A stretch of DNA of 64,000 bases. Source: Mycobacterium persicum. Lineage in GTDB: Bacteria; Actinomycetota; Actinomycetes; Mycobacteriales; Mycobacteriaceae. Position 1 is the stretch's first letter. The number at the start of each line of letters is the position of its first letter. The notes beneath the pieces are model-generated. The model was not told where the DNA came from. It saw only the letters and a program-made list of their open reading frames with translations, and made no database searches. The translations under genes were made by a program, and so were the position numbers. Below are positions 17,327-25,524 of the stretch, in pieces. The stretch spans positions 49,881 through 113,880 of the forward strand of contig NZ_MVIF01000004.1 of NCBI RefSeq assembly GCF_002086675.1, given 5' to 3'.

Positions 17327-18352
17327 ATGACCGAGCGGAAGCGCAATCTTCGCCCAGTGCGCGAAATTACTGCGCCTTCGCTGCAGTTCCGCACTATTCA
17401 CGGCTACAAGCGCGCGTTCCGGATCGCCGGGTCGGGGCCAGCGATCCTGCTGGTCCACGGCATCGGGGACAATTCGACGACCTGGACCGGCATCCACGCA
17501 AAGCTTGCGCAGCGGTTCACCGTGATTGCTCCCGACCTGTTGGGTCATGGAAAGTCCGATAAGCCGCGCGCCGACTACTCGGTGGCCGCCTACGCCAACG
17601 GCATGCGCGACCTGCTCAGCGTGCTCGACATCGAGCGGGTGACCGTCATCGGTCATTCCCTCGGCGGCGGCGTGGCGATGCAATTCGCCTACCAGTTTCC
17701 CCAGCTGGTCGACCGGCTGATCCTGGTCGGCGCCGGTGGCGTCACCAAGGACGTCAACGTCGTGTTCCGGTTGGCCTCACTGCCGATGGGCGCCGAAGCA
17801 CTGGCATTGCTGCGGTTGCCGATGGTGCGTCCGACGGTTCAGGTGGTCGGGCGGGTGCTGGGGCTGGCGATCGGCTCGACCGCCATTGGCCGCGACCTGC
17901 CCAATGTGCTGCGAATCCTGGACGACCTGCCCGAGCCGACGGCGTCGTCGGCGTTTACGCGCACCCTGCGCGCCGTGGTGGACTGGCGCGGCCAGATCGT
18001 TACCATGCTGGACCGATGCTATTTGACCCAAGCCATCCCGGTGCAGATCATCTGGGGCAGCCGCGACGTCGTGGTCCCCGTCCGCCACGCCCGGCTGGCA
18101 CACGCCGCGATGCCCGGCTCGCACCTGGAAATCTTCGAGGGCTCCGGGCATTTCCCGTTCCATGACGATCCCGCCCGCTTCATCGACACCGTGCAACGCT
18201 TCATCGACAGCACCGAACCTGCCGAATACGATCAGGCGGCGCTTCGGGAATTGCTTCGTAGCGGCGGTGGTGAAGGAACTGTTTCCGGCCCGGCCGATAC
18301 CCGCATCGCCGTGCTCAGTGCGATGGGTTCCGACGAACGCAGCGCCACCTGA
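17327..18352 (+). CDS. alpha/beta hydrolase (Rv2715-like)
   Basis: Alpha/beta-hydrolase-fold enzyme of 341 residues. The oxyanion/HG loop is LLVHGIGDNSTTW, the nucleophile elbow VIGHSLGGGVAMQFA (Ser about residue 112), the acid is in IIWGSRDVVVPV, and the histidine is in FEGSGHFPFHDDP. All members of the catalytic triad are thus visible. A cap insert lies between the elbow and the acid. Resemblance is to epoxide hydrolase/peroxidase-like hydrolases; the substrate is not known. A weak GAGG ribosome site precedes ATG 17327. It follows the PAC2 gene and precedes a PhzF gene. Confidence 0.9.
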   Translation: MTERKRNLRPVREITAPSLQFRTIHGYKRAFRIAGSGPAILLVHGIGDNSTTWTGIHAKLAQRFTVIAPDLLGHGKSDKPRADYSVAAYANGMRDLLSVLDIERVTVIGHSLGGGVAMQFAYQFPQLVDRLILVGAGGVTKDVNVVFRLASLPMGAEALALLRLPMVRPTVQVVGRVLGLAIGSTAIGRDLPNVLRILDDLPEPTASSAFTRTLRAVVDWRGQIVTMLDRCYLTQAIPVQIIWGSRDVVVPVRHARLAHAAMPGSHLEIFEGSGHFPFHDDPARFIDTVQRFIDSTEPAEYDQAALRELLRSGGGEGTVSGPADTRIAVLSAMGSDERSAT

Positions 18353-18385
18353 TCAACCCGGCCGTCATCGAATCTCGCGGCGTCG

Positions 18386-18391
18386 TACAGT
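18386..18391 (+). promoter_or_regulatory. -10 box of the PhzF-family gene, leaderless
   Basis: TACAGT ends 6 nt before ATG 18398. No ribosome site is present. Confidence 0.5.
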
Positions 18392-18397
18392 CGGGCC

Positions 18398-19084
18398 ATG
18401 GGCATCGAGGTAACGGTGTTGCGAGTGTTCACCGACTCCGAGGGGAACTTCGGCAATCCGCTCGGCATAGTCGATGCGAGCCGGGTCCAATCCCGCGACC
18501 GGCAGCAGCTGGCAAACCAATTGGGCTACAGCGAGACCATTTTCGTCGACCTTCCGGCCGCCGGCTCGCACACCGCCCATGCCACCATCCACACTCCCCG
18601 CACCAGCCTGCCGTTCGCCGGACATCCGATCGTGGGTGTGTCGTGGTGGCTGCGTGAGCGGGGAATGCCGATCAAGACACTGCACGTGCCCGCCGGTCTG
18701 GTACAGGTCAGCTATGACAACGATCTGACCGCCATCAGCGCACGGGCCGAATGGGCGCCCGAACTGGCCATCCATCATCTCGACTCACTCGATGCCCTGG
18801 CGGCCGCCGACCCCGACGACTTCTCCGACGACACCTCGCATTACCTGTGGACCTGGACCGACGAGCCTGCCGGCGCCCTACGGGCTCGGATGTTTGCGGC
18901 CAACCTGGGGGTCGAAGAAGACGAAGCGACCGGTTCGGCGGCCATGCGGATCACCGACTACCTCAGCCGCGACCTGACCATCACGCAGGGCAAGGGATCG
19001 GTGCTCACGACGACCTGGAGCGCCGAGGGCTGGGTCACGGTTGCCGGATTGGTCGCCGATGACGGTGTGATGCAACTGGTTTGA
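18398..19084 (+). CDS. PhzF-family isomerase-like protein (Rv2716-like)
   Basis: PhzF-family (phenazine-biosynthesis-like) protein of 228 residues with a diaminopimelate-epimerase-like fold. Signature parts are [31 protein letters not shown] (containing the expected catalytic Glu in the SET segment), [21 protein letters not shown], and [12 protein letters not shown]. It is shorter than the usual 260-300 residues. No phenazine pathway is expected, so the reaction is unknown, probably an isomerisation. It is probably transcribed from its own leaderless promoter. The nitrobindin gene ends 3 bp away on the other strand. Confidence 0.88.
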   Translation: MGIEVTVLRVFTDSEGNFGNPLGIVDASRVQSRDRQQLANQLGYSETIFVDLPAAGSHTAHATIHTPRTSLPFAGHPIVGVSWWLRERGMPIKTLHVPAGLVQVSYDNDLTAISARAEWAPELAIHHLDSLDALAAADPDDFSDDTSHYLWTWTDEPAGALRARMFAANLGVEEDEATGSAAMRITDYLSRDLTITQGKGSVLTTTWSAEGWVTVAGLVADDGVMQLV

Positions 19085-19086
19085 CG

Positions 19087-19572
19087 TCAGCGCTGACGGT
19101 GCAACAAGGCGGCGACGTGATGCTGTAAGGGTTGCCCGACCGCGGCCATCCGCAACGAGTGCGAGAGTTCGTCGCCGGCGACGCTGAACGAACGGGTGAT
19201 CGCCGTAACCTCTTTTGCGGTGGGAGTCAATCCGATGGTTGTGGTGGCCAACTCCAGGTGCACGGCGTCGTCGCCCACCGAATACGTGCCTAACTCGATT
19301 TCGGCGATGCCGCTGGGGTGCGCCAAGACCAACTCGGCGTGGCCCGGTTGGGGAACACGCAGGTAACCGGTCTCGGCATGCAATGGCCTGCCGTCGTCCG
19401 CCGCACGGGTCTTATGCCCGTAAATGAGAAACGGCTTGCCGACGTGTGAGAACTCGATCTCTTCGAAATAGTCGAACGGCTCGATCGTGGGATATTCCCC
19501 GGCGCCCCGGCCCACCCATGTGCCCAGCAATGGCTCCAAGGGCCCAAGATCGGGGTGCAACTCCGCAGGCAT
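19087..19572 (-). CDS. nitrobindin-type heme protein (Rv2717c-like)
   Basis: Nitrobindin/FABP-like beta-barrel of 161 residues that binds ferric heme and reacts with NO or peroxynitrite in characterised relatives. The family signature GTWVGRGAGEYP lies at the N-terminus, and the proximal histidine is expected in LQHHVAALLH near the C-terminus. The remaining strands (YLRVPQPGHAELVLAHPSG, GIAEIELGTY) fit. The ATG follows a TAGGAT -10 box by 7 nt, so it is probably leaderless. Structural work on Rv2717c exists to my knowledge; activity here is inferred. Confidence 0.9.
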   Translation of the reverse strand: MPAELHPDLGPLEPLLGTWVGRGAGEYPTIEPFDYFEEIEFSHVGKPFLIYGHKTRAADDGRPLHAETGYLRVPQPGHAELVLAHPSGIAEIELGTYSVGDDAVHLELATTTIGLTPTAKEVTAITRSFSVAGDELSHSLRMAAVGQPLQHHVAALLHRQR

Positions 19573-19579
19573 GACAGGG

Positions 19580-19585
19580 ATCCTA
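19580..19585 (-). promoter_or_regulatory. -10 box of the nitrobindin gene, leaderless
   Basis: On the minus strand TAGGAT ends 7 nt before the ATG at 19572. No Shine-Dalgarno is present. Confidence 0.5.
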
Positions 19586-19602
19586 TCGGCGTCGCGCCCG
19601 AA

Positions 19603-20067
19603 TCAGCGTGAGGTCGATAGCTTGCGGTGCGCGCGCAGTGCCTCGATCTCCCGTTCGAAATCCTCGGCCGACGAAAAGGATCGGTACACCGACGCGAAAC
19701 GCAGATAGGCAACCTCGTCGAGTTCGCGCAGCGGCCCCAGGATGGCCAGGCCGACGTCGTGACTAGGCACCTCGGGCGAACCCGCGGCCCGCACGGTGTC
19801 TTCCACCTGCTGGGCGAGCAGGTTCAGCGCGTCATCGTCGACGTGGCGGCCCTGACACGCCCGGCGCACCCCGCTGATGACCTTTTCCCGGCTGAACGGT
19901 TCGGAGACCCCGCTGCGCTTTACCACAGCCAGAACCGCGGTCTCCACGGTGGTGAAACGTCGCCCGCATTCCGGGCACGACCGGCGCCGCCGGATCGCCT
20001 GGCCCTCATCGGTTTCCCGTGAGTCGATCACCCGCGAGTCGGGATGCCGGCAGAACGGACAGTGCAT
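19603..20067 (-). CDS. nrdR: transcriptional repressor of ribonucleotide reductase NrdR
   Basis: NrdR of 154 residues, the family length. The N-terminal zinc ribbon is MHCPFC...[11 protein letters not shown] (four cysteines), followed by an ATP-cone ([24 protein letters not shown]...). It represses nrd genes when dATP/ATP is bound. I chose the ATG at 20067 because GAAGGAGC lies directly upstream and the zinc ribbon begins there. It lies beside chiZ and lexA, as in other mycobacteria, linking dNTP supply to the SOS neighbourhood. No NrdR box was identified in the window. Confidence 0.96.
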   Translation of the reverse strand: MHCPFCRHPDSRVIDSRETDEGQAIRRRRSCPECGRRFTTVETAVLAVVKRSGVSEPFSREKVISGVRRACQGRHVDDDALNLLAQQVEDTVRAAGSPEVPSHDVGLAILGPLRELDEVAYLRFASVYRSFSSAEDFEREIEALRAHRKLSTSR

Positions 20068-20233
20068 GGCCGCTCCTTCGCCGTCATGGCATCCCGGTGT
20101 TTCAGACCACTCCGAGACTACCTGCGCACTCCCACGCACTGCCAACGCCGTTGCCATCCACGCACGTTCGATTTCGCGGCCTCTCGGAAACTTTGGCGCG
20201 CAGTGGCTTTCGCTGCCATCCTGCATGATGTCG

Positions 20234-20737
20234 TCAGCCGACCGGCGCGATCAACGTCTGCCCGGCGACAGGCATCGACGAATCCAGGTCGTTGAGTTCT
20301 CGGATCCGTTCGACAACCTGACGCACCGGCGTATCGGGCGCGACCCGGGCCGCCACGTCCTGCAACGACTCGCCGGCCGCAACTCGCACCACGGCAAGCC
20401 GGTCCGGCATGCCAGACGAATCCGCGGAATTGCCGTTGACCAGCTCCCCGAAATGCGCCATCAGGCCCAGCCACAGCGTGATCATCCCGGCAAGCACCGC
20501 CAGACCCACCGTGGTCGCCACCGAGGCAGGACGCCTGCGATGCGGAGCCGTCGAGATCGCCACGCCAGTGCGCGGGTAGCGCAGCGCCGCGCCGCCCGGC
20601 CGGCACGGCCCCGGCCGCCGCCGCGGCGCCGTCCCGCCCCGGGCCCCAAGGGGCTCGCGAAGAGGCCTGTAGACCGGCCTGTTTCCCGGCAGTGGCACGC
20701 CACGGGTACGCGCCGGGAATGCCTGCATGAGTGTCAT
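20234..20737 (-). CDS. chiZ: LysM-domain cell-wall protein ChiZ (Rv2719c-like)
   Basis: SOS-linked cell-wall protein of 167 residues. A basic, proline/arginine-rich cytoplasmic N-terminus (about 1-75) precedes one transmembrane helix ([19 protein letters not shown]). The extracytoplasmic C-terminus is a LysM domain: [20 protein letters not shown] ... [18 protein letters not shown]. ChiZ in M. tuberculosis affects division and cell-wall hydrolysis after DNA damage (from memory). I chose ATG 20737 because GGAGG lies 7 bases upstream and the length matches; an earlier ATG at 20770 overlaps an SOS half-site. It is divergent from lexA, sharing the SOS operator region. Confidence 0.85.
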   Translation of the reverse strand: MTLMQAFPARTRGVPLPGNRPVYRPLREPLGARGGTAPRRRPGPCRPGGAALRYPRTGVAISTAPHRRRPASVATTVGLAVLAGMITLWLGLMAHFGELVNGNSADSSGMPDRLAVVRVAAGESLQDVAARVAPDTPVRQVVERIRELNDLDSSMPVAGQTLIAPVG

Positions 20738-20762
20738 GTTCGTTCCTCCGCCCGAAAATTCG

Positions 20763-20821
20763 TCGCTCATGTGTTCGACACCTTAGTCGATTGTGTGTTC
20801 GATTGCCGAACATCTGATCGA
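20763..20821. promoter_or_regulatory. three LexA-type operator-like sites at chiZ
   Basis: Compared with TCGAAC-N4-GTTCGA, site a (20763-20778) is TCGCTC-ATGT-GTTCGA, site b (20787-20802) is TCGATT-GTGT-GTTCGA, and site c (20806-20821) is CCGAAC-ATCT-GATCGA. Each has two mismatches. Sites a and b have one perfect half; c has one mismatch in each half. A minus-strand TAAGGT -10 (20780-20785) lies between a and b. Confidence 0.6.
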
Positions 20822-20950
20822 AGCGTGTCGTGCAAACGAAACGCTAGCCCGTGCCACCGACAAGGCCGGTCGGTCGCCATCACTGCCATGGGGCACGGAT
20901 ACCCGATCGCGCGAATAGTGACGCGTTTGTAATTCAGCACCTCAGCGGGT

Positions 20951-20972
20951 CAGCCCAGCTCCGGCTGGGCTG
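20951..20972. repeat. hairpin in the chiZ-lexA gap
   Basis: CAGCCCAGC-TCCG-GCTGGGCTG forms a perfect nine-base stem with a four-base loop, between the chiZ SOS sites and the lexA SOS box. It could insulate the two divergent promoters or be a decayed terminator. Function is not known. Confidence 0.5.
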
Positions 20973-21015
20973 GGATTGAACCGGCATCACCGTCAAGCCC
21001 GCTCCGACACACCGG

Positions 21016-21031
21016 TCGAACACATGTTTGA
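21016..21031. promoter_or_regulatory. SOS box of lexA
   Basis: TCGAAC-ACAT-GTTTGA differs by one base from TCGAAC-N4-GTTCGA. It lies 20 bp upstream of the lexA -10 box, so LexA bound here would cover the -35 region and autorepress. Confidence 0.8.
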
Positions 21032-21050
21032 TTCTCGGGCGCCGTCGGGT

Positions 21051-21056
21051 TACATT
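21051..21056 (+). promoter_or_regulatory. -10 box of lexA, leaderless
   Basis: TACATT ends 7 nt before ATG 21064. No Shine-Dalgarno is present, and this helped set the lexA start. Confidence 0.55.
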
Positions 21057-21063
21057 CAGTGCC

Positions 21064-21744
21064 ATGAGCGACAGCAACGCCCCCGCAGTCGGTTCCGTGG
21101 ACCCCACACTCACCGAGCGGCAGCGCACCATCTTGAACGTCATCCGCACCTCGGTCACCAACCGCGGATATCCCCCCAGCATCCGCGAGATCGGCGACGC
21201 CGTTGGTCTCACGTCGACTTCGTCGGTAGCCCACCAACTGCGCGTTCTGGAGCGCAAGGGCTATCTGCGGCGTGACCCGAACCGGCCGCGTGCGGTCGAC
21301 GTCCGCGGCGCCGAAGACGTCGTGACACCAGCGGCGGTCACCGAGGTAGCCGGCTCGGACGCGCTGCCCGAGCCCACCTTTGTCCCGGTTCTCGGCCGCA
21401 TCGCCGCCGGCGGCCCGATACTTGCTGAGGAAGCGGTCGAAGACGTGTTCCCGCTGCCGCGCGAGCTCGTCGGCGAGGGGACGCTGTTCCTGCTCAAGGT
21501 CGTCGGCGACTCGATGGTCGAAGCCGCGATCTGCGACGGCGACTGGGTGGTCGTGCGACAGCAGAACGTCGCCGACAACGGCGACATCGTCGCGGCCATG
21601 ATCGACGGCGAGGCAACCGTCAAGACCTTCAGACGAGCAGGCGGTCAGGTGTGGCTGATGCCCCACAATCCGGCCTTCGACCCGATACCAGGCAACGACG
21701 CAACGGTGCTGGGCAAGGTCGTCACGGTGATCCGCAAGATATAG
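21064..21744 (+). CDS. lexA: SOS repressor LexA
   Basis: LexA of 226 residues. The N-terminal winged helix-turn-helix covers about 1-75 ([15 protein letters not shown]...[14 protein letters not shown]...[16 protein letters not shown]). The self-cleavage Ala-Gly is in GRIAAGGPI, the catalytic serine in [11 protein letters not shown] and the lysine in [10 protein letters not shown], all in the C-terminal S24 domain. RecA filaments trigger cleavage and derepress SOS genes, here recA and chiZ. I chose ATG 21064 because it follows a -10 box by 7 nt; an upstream in-frame ATG at 21028 overlaps the SOS box. Confidence 0.97.
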   Translation: MSDSNAPAVGSVDPTLTERQRTILNVIRTSVTNRGYPPSIREIGDAVGLTSTSSVAHQLRVLERKGYLRRDPNRPRAVDVRGAEDVVTPAAVTEVAGSDALPEPTFVPVLGRIAAGGPILAEEAVEDVFPLPRELVGEGTLFLLKVVGDSMVEAAICDGDWVVVRQQNVADNGDIVAAMIDGEATVKTFRRAGGQVWLMPHNPAFDPIPGNDATVLGKVVTVIRKI

Positions 21745-21786
21745 GACCCGGCCGCCACCCGGCAGACATCGCCGGGAGCCGGACTT

Positions 21787-24039
21787 CTAGTCCGCCTTGA
21801 TGAAACCGTTGGCTTGGGCGGCTTCCTCGCTGGCGAACCAGATCTCGGCGAGCGTGTCGTAATAGAGCGCACTGCTGGGGGTGTAATACAAGCCGAACCG
21901 AGCACTGGCTTTGATCGGATACCCCGCTGGCGCCTGGTATGGGTCGTGGTCCAGCGGCATGTGGATAGTCGGTCGCACAGCCGGGCCCGGCCCGGAGGCA
22001 ACCGTCGGCGTCAGAGCCGATTCCGGCGCTTGCGGCTCGTCCTGGGGCTCTGCGGCAGCGTGGCGCCCCGTCCTCCCCTGAGGACCCGAAACGTCCGGGA
22101 AGACTTCCGGGAACGCCTCCGGAGCGACCTCCGCGTAGCCTGGCTCGGCATCGGCGAAGGCGGCGCGCGGGGCGAAAGCATCCGGGAAGGCGGCATCGGC
22201 AACCGCGGTCTCCGGCACACCTACCTCGGGAGCCGCTGCCTCTGGAACCGCCGCTTCCGGCGCATATGTTTCTGGTACCACAGGTTGCCCGGTCACGGTT
22301 TCTGGAACATCGGGCTCGGGAACCGCCGCCTCCGCGAGATCGGCGCGGGTCACGATGGGCGTCGGCGTGGTATCCACCGCGTCGGGATTTTCTTCGTCAA
22401 ACTCGAAGCCCATATCCGACGCGCGCAGTGCATCGCCGCCGTATTCGCCACTGCTAGAGGCATATTCGTCGACACCAGCGCCGGTCGCGGCGCCCCGTGG
22501 CCAGCTGACCCGCGACGCCGCCCCGGCATCCGGACCGCGATGTTCCTGCAGGTGCTGGTCGTCGGCCGGGAAGTCTTCGGAGCCGAAATCGATGTCGTCA
22601 TGCGGCCAGCGCCCACCGGCGGCGTCATAGCCGGCCTCCACATCGCGATCCTGCTCGTGCTCGTAGCCCTCGTAGGCGGCGGGTTGGCCGGTGCGCCGCC
22701 GGCGCACGCCCAACACAACCAACACGAACATCACGATCAGCAGCACGACGGGGACCACGGCCACCAGCCACCACCAGTGCCAGGTGAACTTCTTGCCGTG
22801 CGATGGAGCCGCCGACGTACTGGGCTGATTCTGCCCGGACACCTGCAGCCCGGATAGCAGCGGCGCCAGGTTCGCCGGGTCGGTGGTGAAGGTGTTGCTC
22901 GAGCGGTTCCAGGACACCTTGCCGCCGGTGAACTTCTGCGACACCACGTCGCCGTCGACGGTCTGGTCGGCGACCGGCGCACCGAGTTTGCCGGTGGCAC
23001 CTTTGAGCTTGTCCCAAGCGGCCTTCATCGCTCCGCGCACCACAAAGGCGCCGTGATCAGGGGTCCAGAAGATCACCGGCTTGTCGGCGGCGGAGAACGC
23101 CGCGATCCGGCTGGTCGGCGTGATGCCGCCGTCGGATTCGTTGGCGATGGGGAAGCCAAGGTCGCTGCTGACCGGACCGCCGAGCGACTCGTATTTGGCC
23201 AGGATCGCGCCCTCCACGGCGTTCGCACCGGTGGCCGGACTGAAAAAGATCTTGCCGCCGACGAAGTCCTGGGCGATACCGTCACCGCCGATCGGGTAGG
23301 GCGCGCCCTTCTTGGCACCCAAGGCGCCGGCGGCGCCGCCGGCGGCGCGCCAGGCCATGTTGATGGCGGCGGTGGGGTCAAGCGCCACCTGCAAGCCCTT
23401 CAGCTGATCAGCCAATACCGCCGGGTTGGTGGTGAAATCTTTGGTTTTCTTGTTCCAGGAGACTTCGCCGCCGGTGAACTTCTGGGACACGACGTCGCCG
23501 TCGTAGGCTTCATCGGCTATCGGGGCACCCAGGACGCCCCCAGAGCTGCCGAGCTTGTCCCACGCAGCGTTCATCGCGCCGCGCACCACGAATGCGCCGT
23601 GGTCGGGCGTCCAGAAAATCACCGGGTTGTCGCTGGCGGAAAAGGTGCTCACCCGACTGTCGGGGCCGGCGAGGCCGGGAACCTCGTTGATGGTCGGAAA
23701 TCCCAAATCGCTGTCGGCCGGCCCGCCCAGCGCCTCGTATTTTGCCAGGACCGGGCCGTACAGGTATTTGGCACCCGTATCCGTGGTGTAAAACATCTTG
23801 CCGCCGTCGAAGTCCAGGCCGAACCCATCCCCGACGGGATAGACGTCACCTTTCCGGGCGCCGAGCGTCGATGTCTCGCCCCCTGCCTTCTCCCACGCGG
23901 CCATCATGGCGGCTTCCGCATCACCTATCGGAGACGCTGCCGCAGTAGGCGCCAGCAGCCCGACAGCCAGCAACGTAGCCGCCAAGCTGAGCACCGCACG
24001 CCCGACCAGCCTGCTCAATTGACCTCTCTGCCCGTTCAC
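21787..24039 (-). CDS. LGFP-repeat membrane protein (Rv2721c-like)
   Basis: Large envelope protein of 750 residues. A signal sequence or anchor spans residues 1-40 (LLAVGLLAPTAAAS). The extracytoplasmic half holds two homologous blocks of LGFP repeats (about 40-225 and 226-400; each has DSDLGFP or SSDLGFP, FWTPDHGAFVVRGAM, LGAP and DGDVVSQKFTGG). Then follow one transmembrane helix (about 416-443, WWWLVAVVPVVLLIVM) and a cytoplasmic, acidic, V/P/E/A-rich tail with repeated VPE or APE units. The last 50 residues resemble a small conserved C-terminal (sunset-type) domain (YPIKASARFGLYYTP ... EIWFASEEAA). LGFP repeats bind the cell wall. GTG 24039 has GGGAGG 5-6 bases upstream. Confidence 0.88.
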   Translation of the reverse strand: MNGQRGQLSRLVGRAVLSLAATLLAVGLLAPTAAASPIGDAEAAMMAAWEKAGGETSTLGARKGDVYPVGDGFGLDFDGGKMFYTTDTGAKYLYGPVLAKYEALGGPADSDLGFPTINEVPGLAGPDSRVSTFSASDNPVIFWTPDHGAFVVRGAMNAAWDKLGSSGGVLGAPIADEAYDGDVVSQKFTGGEVSWNKKTKDFTTNPAVLADQLKGLQVALDPTAAINMAWRAAGGAAGALGAKKGAPYPIGGDGIAQDFVGGKIFFSPATGANAVEGAILAKYESLGGPVSSDLGFPIANESDGGITPTSRIAAFSAADKPVIFWTPDHGAFVVRGAMKAAWDKLKGATGKLGAPVADQTVDGDVVSQKFTGGKVSWNRSSNTFTTDPANLAPLLSGLQVSGQNQPSTSAAPSHGKKFTWHWWWLVAVVPVVLLIVMFVLVVLGVRRRRTGQPAAYEGYEHEQDRDVEAGYDAAGGRWPHDDIDFGSEDFPADDQHLQEHRGPDAGAASRVSWPRGAATGAGVDEYASSSGEYGGDALRASDMGFEFDEENPDAVDTTPTPIVTRADLAEAAVPEPDVPETVTGQPVVPETYAPEAAVPEAAAPEVGVPETAVADAAFPDAFAPRAAFADAEPGYAEVAPEAFPEVFPDVSGPQGRTGRHAAAEPQDEPQAPESALTPTVASGPGPAVRPTIHMPLDHDPYQAPAGYPIKASARFGLYYTPSSALYYDTLAEIWFASEEAAQANGFIKAD

Positions 24040-24330
24040 CAAGCCTCCCAGCCGATGCCCTGCCCGCGCCGCGAGCTGGCGGATTTCCCACCTGTGGGCC
24101 GTCCCCCAGCTACGTTCCGCATCGTCGCCGGGCCCGCATAACTTTGCTCTAGCGAACGACAAATGCGAAGTCAAATCGTAAATATTCCGAAAACGGATAC
24201 CCAGCTGATTCCGAAATGATGCCGGATCGCGTGCGTGTCGCGAGGAACCGCGACTCGGCCCGCACCGGTCGTACGCTACCGTGCCCCAGAGCCCAGCCCG
24301 ACTCACCCCACGAGAGGATACCCGGCTGAC

Positions 24331-25509
24331 ATGGGTGTTTCCGCAGTTGTCTGGGTCCTCACGATCGTCATGATCACGGCCCTCATGCTGATTGATTACG
24401 TCTTCCACGTACGACACACGCACGGCCCGACGCTACGGGAGTCCGCGCTGTGGTCGGCGATGTTCATCGGTATCGCCGTGCTGTTCGGTATCGCGGTGGC
24501 CGTGTTCGGCAGCGCTGCCATGGGAATCGAGTACTTCGCGAGCTACCTGAGTAACGAGGCTCTGTCCGTCGACAACCTGTTCGTGTTTCTGGTGATCATC
24601 AGCAGCTTCGGGGTTCCGCGGGTCGCCCAGCAGAAGGTGCTGTTGTTCGGTATTGCGTTCGCGCTCGTCGCACGCACTGGATTCATCCTGCTGGGGGCCG
24701 CACTCATCGACACCTTCAACTGGACGTTCTACGCGTTTGGCCTGGGTCTGTTGGTCATGGCGGGCAACCTCGCCAAGCCGGAACCGCCCGAATCCCGCAA
24801 TGACAACCTGATCCTGCGGTTGGCCAACCGATTCCTGCGGACATCCCCGGACTACAACGGCGACCGATTGTTCGTCGTCGAAAACGGCAAGCGAGTGATG
24901 ACGCCGCTGCTGCTGGTCATGATCGCCATCGGCGGCAGTGACGTGCTGTTCGCGTTCGATTCCGTGCCGGCGCTGTTCGGACTGACCCAGAATGTCTACC
25001 TGGTGTTCGCCGCAACCGCCTTTTCGCTGTTGGGGCTGCGCCAGTTGTATTTCTTGATCGACAATCTGCTGGACCGGCTGATCTACCTGTCCTATGGGCT
25101 GGCCGCGATCCTGGGCTTCATCGGCGTGAAGTTGGTGCTGGAAGCGCTGCACGACAACAACATTCCCTTCATCAACGCCGGCAAACCGGTGCCGATCGTA
25201 GAGATCACGACGGCGACGTCGTTGACGGTGATCGTCGCCGTCCTGTTCATCACCACCATGGCGTCGTTGTTCTCCGCCCGCGGCCGCAGGCAAAACGCCG
25301 TCGCCCGGGCACGCCGACACGCACTGGAATATCTTGACCTGCATTACGAGGCAGATCCGGCCGAACGCGAGAAGATATTCGCGGCACTGCTGGCCGCCGA
25401 GGATGAGATCGACTCGCTCTCAACAAGGTATCGCGCACCGACCAAGCAAGAAGAAGAGCTGACGGCGTTGTTGCGCAGCGCCCACGACGCACACGAAGCG
25501 CACGGATGA
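24331..25509 (+). CDS. TerC-family membrane protein (Rv2723-like)
   Basis: TerC/Alx-family integral membrane protein of 392 residues with about eight or nine transmembrane helices. Family motifs are GIEYFASYLSNEALSVDNLFVF (acidic residues in the membrane: Glu and Asp), and GGSDVLFAFDSVPALFGLT (second acidic pair). Relatives export Mn2+ or affect tellurite resistance and metal loading of exported proteins. The C-terminal about 55 residues are charged and cytoplasmic (ADPAEREKIFAALLAAEDE). ATG 24331 has GAGAGGA about 12 bases upstream. I looked for a manganese riboswitch in the leader and saw no clear one. Confidence 0.9.
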   Translation: MGVSAVVWVLTIVMITALMLIDYVFHVRHTHGPTLRESALWSAMFIGIAVLFGIAVAVFGSAAMGIEYFASYLSNEALSVDNLFVFLVIISSFGVPRVAQQKVLLFGIAFALVARTGFILLGAALIDTFNWTFYAFGLGLLVMAGNLAKPEPPESRNDNLILRLANRFLRTSPDYNGDRLFVVENGKRVMTPLLLVMIAIGGSDVLFAFDSVPALFGLTQNVYLVFAATAFSLLGLRQLYFLIDNLLDRLIYLSYGLAAILGFIGVKLVLEALHDNNIPFINAGKPVPIVEITTATSLTVIVAVLFITTMASLFSARGRRQNAVARARRHALEYLDLHYEADPAEREKIFAALLAAEDEIDSLSTRYRAPTKQEEELTALLRSAHDAHEAHG

Positions 25510-25524
25510 GCCGCCGGGGCGGCT
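25509..25524. terminator. hairpin between convergent TerC-like and fadE20 genes
   Basis: AGCCGC-CGGG-GCGGCT can form a stem between the two facing stop codons, so it could serve both strands. It is short and lacks a T-run. Confidence 0.35.

Noticed and set aside
24040..24330. Manganese riboswitch or small gene before the TerC-family gene
   Set aside because: No recognisable yybP-ykoY pairing pattern and no supported frame; I recall Rv2722 near here in M. tuberculosis but do not see it.
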